A DNA stretch of 64,000 bases from the NCBI RefSeq assembly GCF_003696205.1, contig NZ_RFFI01000002.1:48048-112047 (forward strand), written 5' to 3'. The notes under the pieces were generated by a model. The model searched no databases and had not been told where the DNA came from. It saw nothing but the letters and a program-made list of their open reading frames with translations. A program made the translations under genes and the position numbers. Source of the stretch: Cellulomonas triticagri (lineage in GTDB: Bacteria; Actinomycetota; Actinomycetes; Actinomycetales; Cellulomonadaceae). This document shows positions 61,948 to 64,000 of this stretch, piece by piece (position 1 is the stretch's first letter; each line of letters starts with the position of its first letter).

Positions 61948-63162
61948 TCAGTGCCCGGGCAGCGCCAGCATCTGGTCGAGCGCGACCCGCGCCCAGTGCG
62001 CGTCGTCGGCGTCGACCACGATCCGGTTGACCATCCGCCCGTCGCGCAGCGACTCCATGGCCCACACCAGGTGGGGGAGGTCGATGCGGTTCATGGTCGA
62101 GCAGAAGCAGACCGTCGAGTCGAGGTACGAGATCTGCTTGTCCGGGTGCGCCTTCGCGAGACGGCGGACCAGGTTGAGCTCGGTGCCGATCACCCAGGAG
62201 GAGCCCGCGGGGGCGGCGTCGAGCGCCTTGATGATGTACTCCGTCGAGCCGACCATGTCGGCGCCGGTGACGACCTCGTGCTTGCACTCGGGGTGCACCA
62301 GCACGGTGACGTCGGGGACGGCCGCGCGGACGTCGAGGAGGTTCTGCGCGGAGAACCGGCCGTGCACCGAGCAGTGCCCGCGCCACAGGATCATCCGCGC
62401 GTCGCGCAGCTGCTGCGTCGTGAGGCCGCCGTTCGGCTTGCGGGGGTCGAACACCACGCACGCGTCGAGCGGGATGCCGAGCTCGAGCACCGCGGTGTTG
62501 CGACCGAGGTGCTGGTCCGGCATGAACAGCACCTTGCCGGTGCCCTCGACGCCGCCGACCTTGTCGAACGCCCAGCGCAGCGCGACGTGCGCGTTGGAGG
62601 ACGTGCAGACGGTGCCGCCGTGCCGCCCGGTGAACGCCTTGATGGCGGCCGTCGAGTTCATGTAGGTCACCGGGACGGTGTCCTCGGCGATGCCGGCCTC
62701 GACCAGCACGTCCCACGCGTCCTCGACCTGGTCGATCGCGGCCATGTCCGCCATGGAGCACCCGGCGGCCAGGTCCGGGAGCACGACCTGCTGGTCGTCG
62801 GACGTGAGGATGTCCGCGGACTCGGCCATGAAGTGCACGCCGCAGAACAGGATGAACTCCGCCTCGGGGCGCGCGGCGGCCTCCCGGGCGAGCTTGAACG
62901 AGTCGCCCGTGACGTCGGCGAAGTCGATGACCTCGTCGCGCTGGTAGTGGTGGCCGAGCACGAACGCGCGGTCGCCGAGGTCGGCGCGGGCGGCCCGCGC
63001 GCGCTCGACGAGATCCGGGTCGGAGGCGGCGGGCAGGCCGCCGACGCACTCGACGCCGCGTTCGGACGCGAGGTCGACGCCCTGACCGAGGAGCAGCAGG
63101 GCGGAGGCGGCGGGCTCCGTGAACGTGGCCGAGGGGGCGAGCAGACTCACGCCCGCGATCAT
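61948..63162 (-). CDS. nadA: Quinolinate synthase
   Basis: The 404-residue enzyme condenses iminoaspartate with dihydroxyacetone phosphate to quinolinate in NAD synthesis. The three [4Fe-4S] cysteines are visible in EFILFCGVHFMAESA, VHPECKHEVV and STVCFCSTMNR, and the substrate motif GHHYQRDEVIDFADVTGDS is near the start. ATG 63162 is chosen; GTG 63150 (MSLLAPS) is the alternative. nadB and nadC are not in the window. Confidence 0.95.
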   Translation of the reverse strand: MIAGVSLLAPSATFTEPAASALLLLGQGVDLASERGVECVGGLPAASDPDLVERARAARADLGDRAFVLGHHYQRDEVIDFADVTGDSFKLAREAAARPEAEFILFCGVHFMAESADILTSDDQQVVLPDLAAGCSMADMAAIDQVEDAWDVLVEAGIAEDTVPVTYMNSTAAIKAFTGRHGGTVCTSSNAHVALRWAFDKVGGVEGTGKVLFMPDQHLGRNTAVLELGIPLDACVVFDPRKPNGGLTTQQLRDARMILWRGHCSVHGRFSAQNLLDVRAAVPDVTVLVHPECKHEVVTGADMVGSTEYIIKALDAAPAGSSWVIGTELNLVRRLAKAHPDKQISYLDSTVCFCSTMNRIDLPHLVWAMESLRDGRMVNRIVVDADDAHWARVALDQMLALPGH

Positions 63163-63234
63163 CCCACAGCCCGCGGACCTGCTCACCGGGACCGGGACCC
63201 GCCGCGGCCCGGCGCGCGGGTGAGGATCGCGGTC

Positions 63235-64000
63235 GTGCACGTCCTCGTCGCCCCCGGCCGGTTCGACACGCGCCCCGACGACGTCCCGGCGGCGCTCGCC
63301 GGGCAGCGCCCGGTCGGCTCAGGCGGGCCCACCGTGCGGCCGGGCAGCGACCCGTGGCCCGCGCTGACCGCCCACGAGGCCGTCGCGGCGATCACCGCGG
63401 GCTGGCGTGCCGCCGCGCCGGGCGACGCCCTCGTCCCGCTCCCGCTGTCCGACGGCGGGCCGGGCCTGGTGGACGCCGTGCGCGCGGCCCGCGGCGGCGA
63501 CCTGCTGTCCGTGACGACGACCGACGCGCACGGCGCGGTCGTGCCGGGCGCCGTGGTCGTCGTGACGGAGCCCTCGGGGTCGCGCACGGCGTACGTGGAC
63601 GGGGCCCTCGCCCTGGGTGCGGCGGAGCCGGGATCGACCCCTGCGGGGGGCACGTCGTCGGCCGGTCTCGGCACGCTCGTGGCTGCCGCGCTGGACACCG
63701 GTGCGGGTCGGGTCGTCGTCGGGCTCGGCGGGCGCCGCACGGTGGCGCACGACGGTGGAGCCGGTCTGCTCGCCGCGCTGGGGGCCGCACCCGGGACGGC
63801 GGCCGGTGGCCTCGACGCCGCGGCGGGGCTGACGGCCGCCGACCTCGGCGCGCTGGTCGACCTGCGCACCGCGCTCGCCGGTCGCGACCTGGTGGCCCTG
63901 CACGCGCACGACCTGCCGCTGCTCGGGCTCGGCGGCGTGTCCGCGGACCTCGCCGAGGCCGGGCGCACCGACGCCGCGGGGGCCCAGGAGGTCGAGCGCG
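63235..64000 (+). CDS. Glycerate kinase, partial (runs off the end)
   Basis: This open frame continues beyond the window. It starts MHVLVAPGRFDTRPDDV at GTG 63235 (GAGGAT 8 bases upstream; GTG 63220 is also possible) and carries the glycerate kinase signature VPLPLSDGGPGLVDAV. Further on are GLGTLVAAALDTGAGRVVVGLGG and DGGAGLLAALG. It phosphorylates glycerate in the glyoxylate/photorespiratory-type pathway. Divergent from nadA by 58-72 bases. Confidence 0.85.
   Translation, partial: MHVLVAPGRFDTRPDDVPAALAGQRPVGSGGPTVRPGSDPWPALTAHEAVAAITAGWRAAAPGDALVPLPLSDGGPGLVDAVRAARGGDLLSVTTTDAHGAVVPGAVVVVTEPSGSRTAYVDGALALGAAEPGSTPAGGTSSAGLGTLVAAALDTGAGRVVVGLGGRRTVAHDGGAGLLAALGAAPGTAAGGLDAAAGLTAADLGALVDLRTALAGRDLVALHAHDLPLLGLGGVSADLAEAGRTDAAGAQEVER

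Noticed and set aside
1..64000. CRISPR arrays, tRNA or rRNA genes
   Set aside because: I found no regularly spaced repeat-spacer array, no cloverleaf with a GTTCRA loop and CCA-like end, and no rRNA sequence.

Overview
The window is about 64 kb of very GC-rich DNA. Its gene content and order (glnA, an RDD-family protein, DUF4191, the 2-oxoglutarate dehydrogenase E2 and E3 genes, pepA, class 2 pyrD, DUF3043, an M20 dipeptidase, nadA, glycerate kinase) point to an actinomycete. The glycoside hydrolases, frequent GTG starts and tight ATGA/GTGA overlaps suit a Cellulomonas-like member of the Micrococcales. That placement is inference; there is no rRNA or other phylogenetic marker here.

Region 1 (1 to about 10.2 kb) is an integrated mobile element carrying a defence island. 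It abuts the terminator of glnA. From that end come a small excisionase-like HTH gene and a tyrosine recombinase with overlapping ends, then a complete type II CBASS anti-phage locus: a CD-NTase, an E2-E1 Cap2 and a JAMM Cap3 on the minus strand, and a TIR-SAVED effector running head-on into Cap3. Beyond these lie an orphan AbiEi-like antitoxin and a RepL-like protein preceded by phased GATC-rich repeats that may be a replication origin. The far end of the element is outside the window.

Region 2 (10.2 to about 31 kb) is mainly conserved chromosome: glnA, RDD, DUF4191, a flavodoxin, a divergent MarR/MMPL pair with a clear operator, an oxidoreductase, a TIGR01777 protein, a LacI regulator with an apparent poly-C frameshift facing a GH144-like secreted glucanase, sucB and lpd, pepA and pyrD.

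Region 3 (31 to about 41 kb) is metabolic: a GPH sugar symporter with a GH31 glucosidase under CGAAACTTTCG-type operators, a MocR/YczE divergent pair, an aldo/keto reductase, and an MFS exporter with a translationally coupled leader peptide plus a methyltransferase. A decayed copy of the aldo/keto reductase 5' end follows.

Region 4 (41 to 52.3 kb) is a cell-surface locus: a large Ig-repeat exoprotein, a PutP-like symporter, and an operon of a TasA-like SipW-dependent protein, a SipW-type signal peptidase, a secreted Ig-like protein and a second TasA-like protein with an LALTG sortase signal. A NarL-type response regulator and a histidine kinase follow.

Region 5 (52.6 to 57.8 kb) is the most novel part. 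It is a minus-strand operon made of a 56-codon ORF, a 7-codon ORF (MTYNHIV), a cytochrome P450, an amidinotransferase, a PGM1-like ATP-grasp ligase and an MFS exporter. The 7-mer carries the M-x-Tyr-x-His pattern of biarylitide precursors and lies directly before the P450. This suggests a minimal P450-crosslinked RiPP further elaborated by amidination and peptide ligation.

Region 6 (58.3 to 64 kb) holds a secreted protein of unknown function, DUF3043, the M20 dipeptidase, a DJ-1/PfpI protein, nadA and a glycerate kinase that runs off the end.
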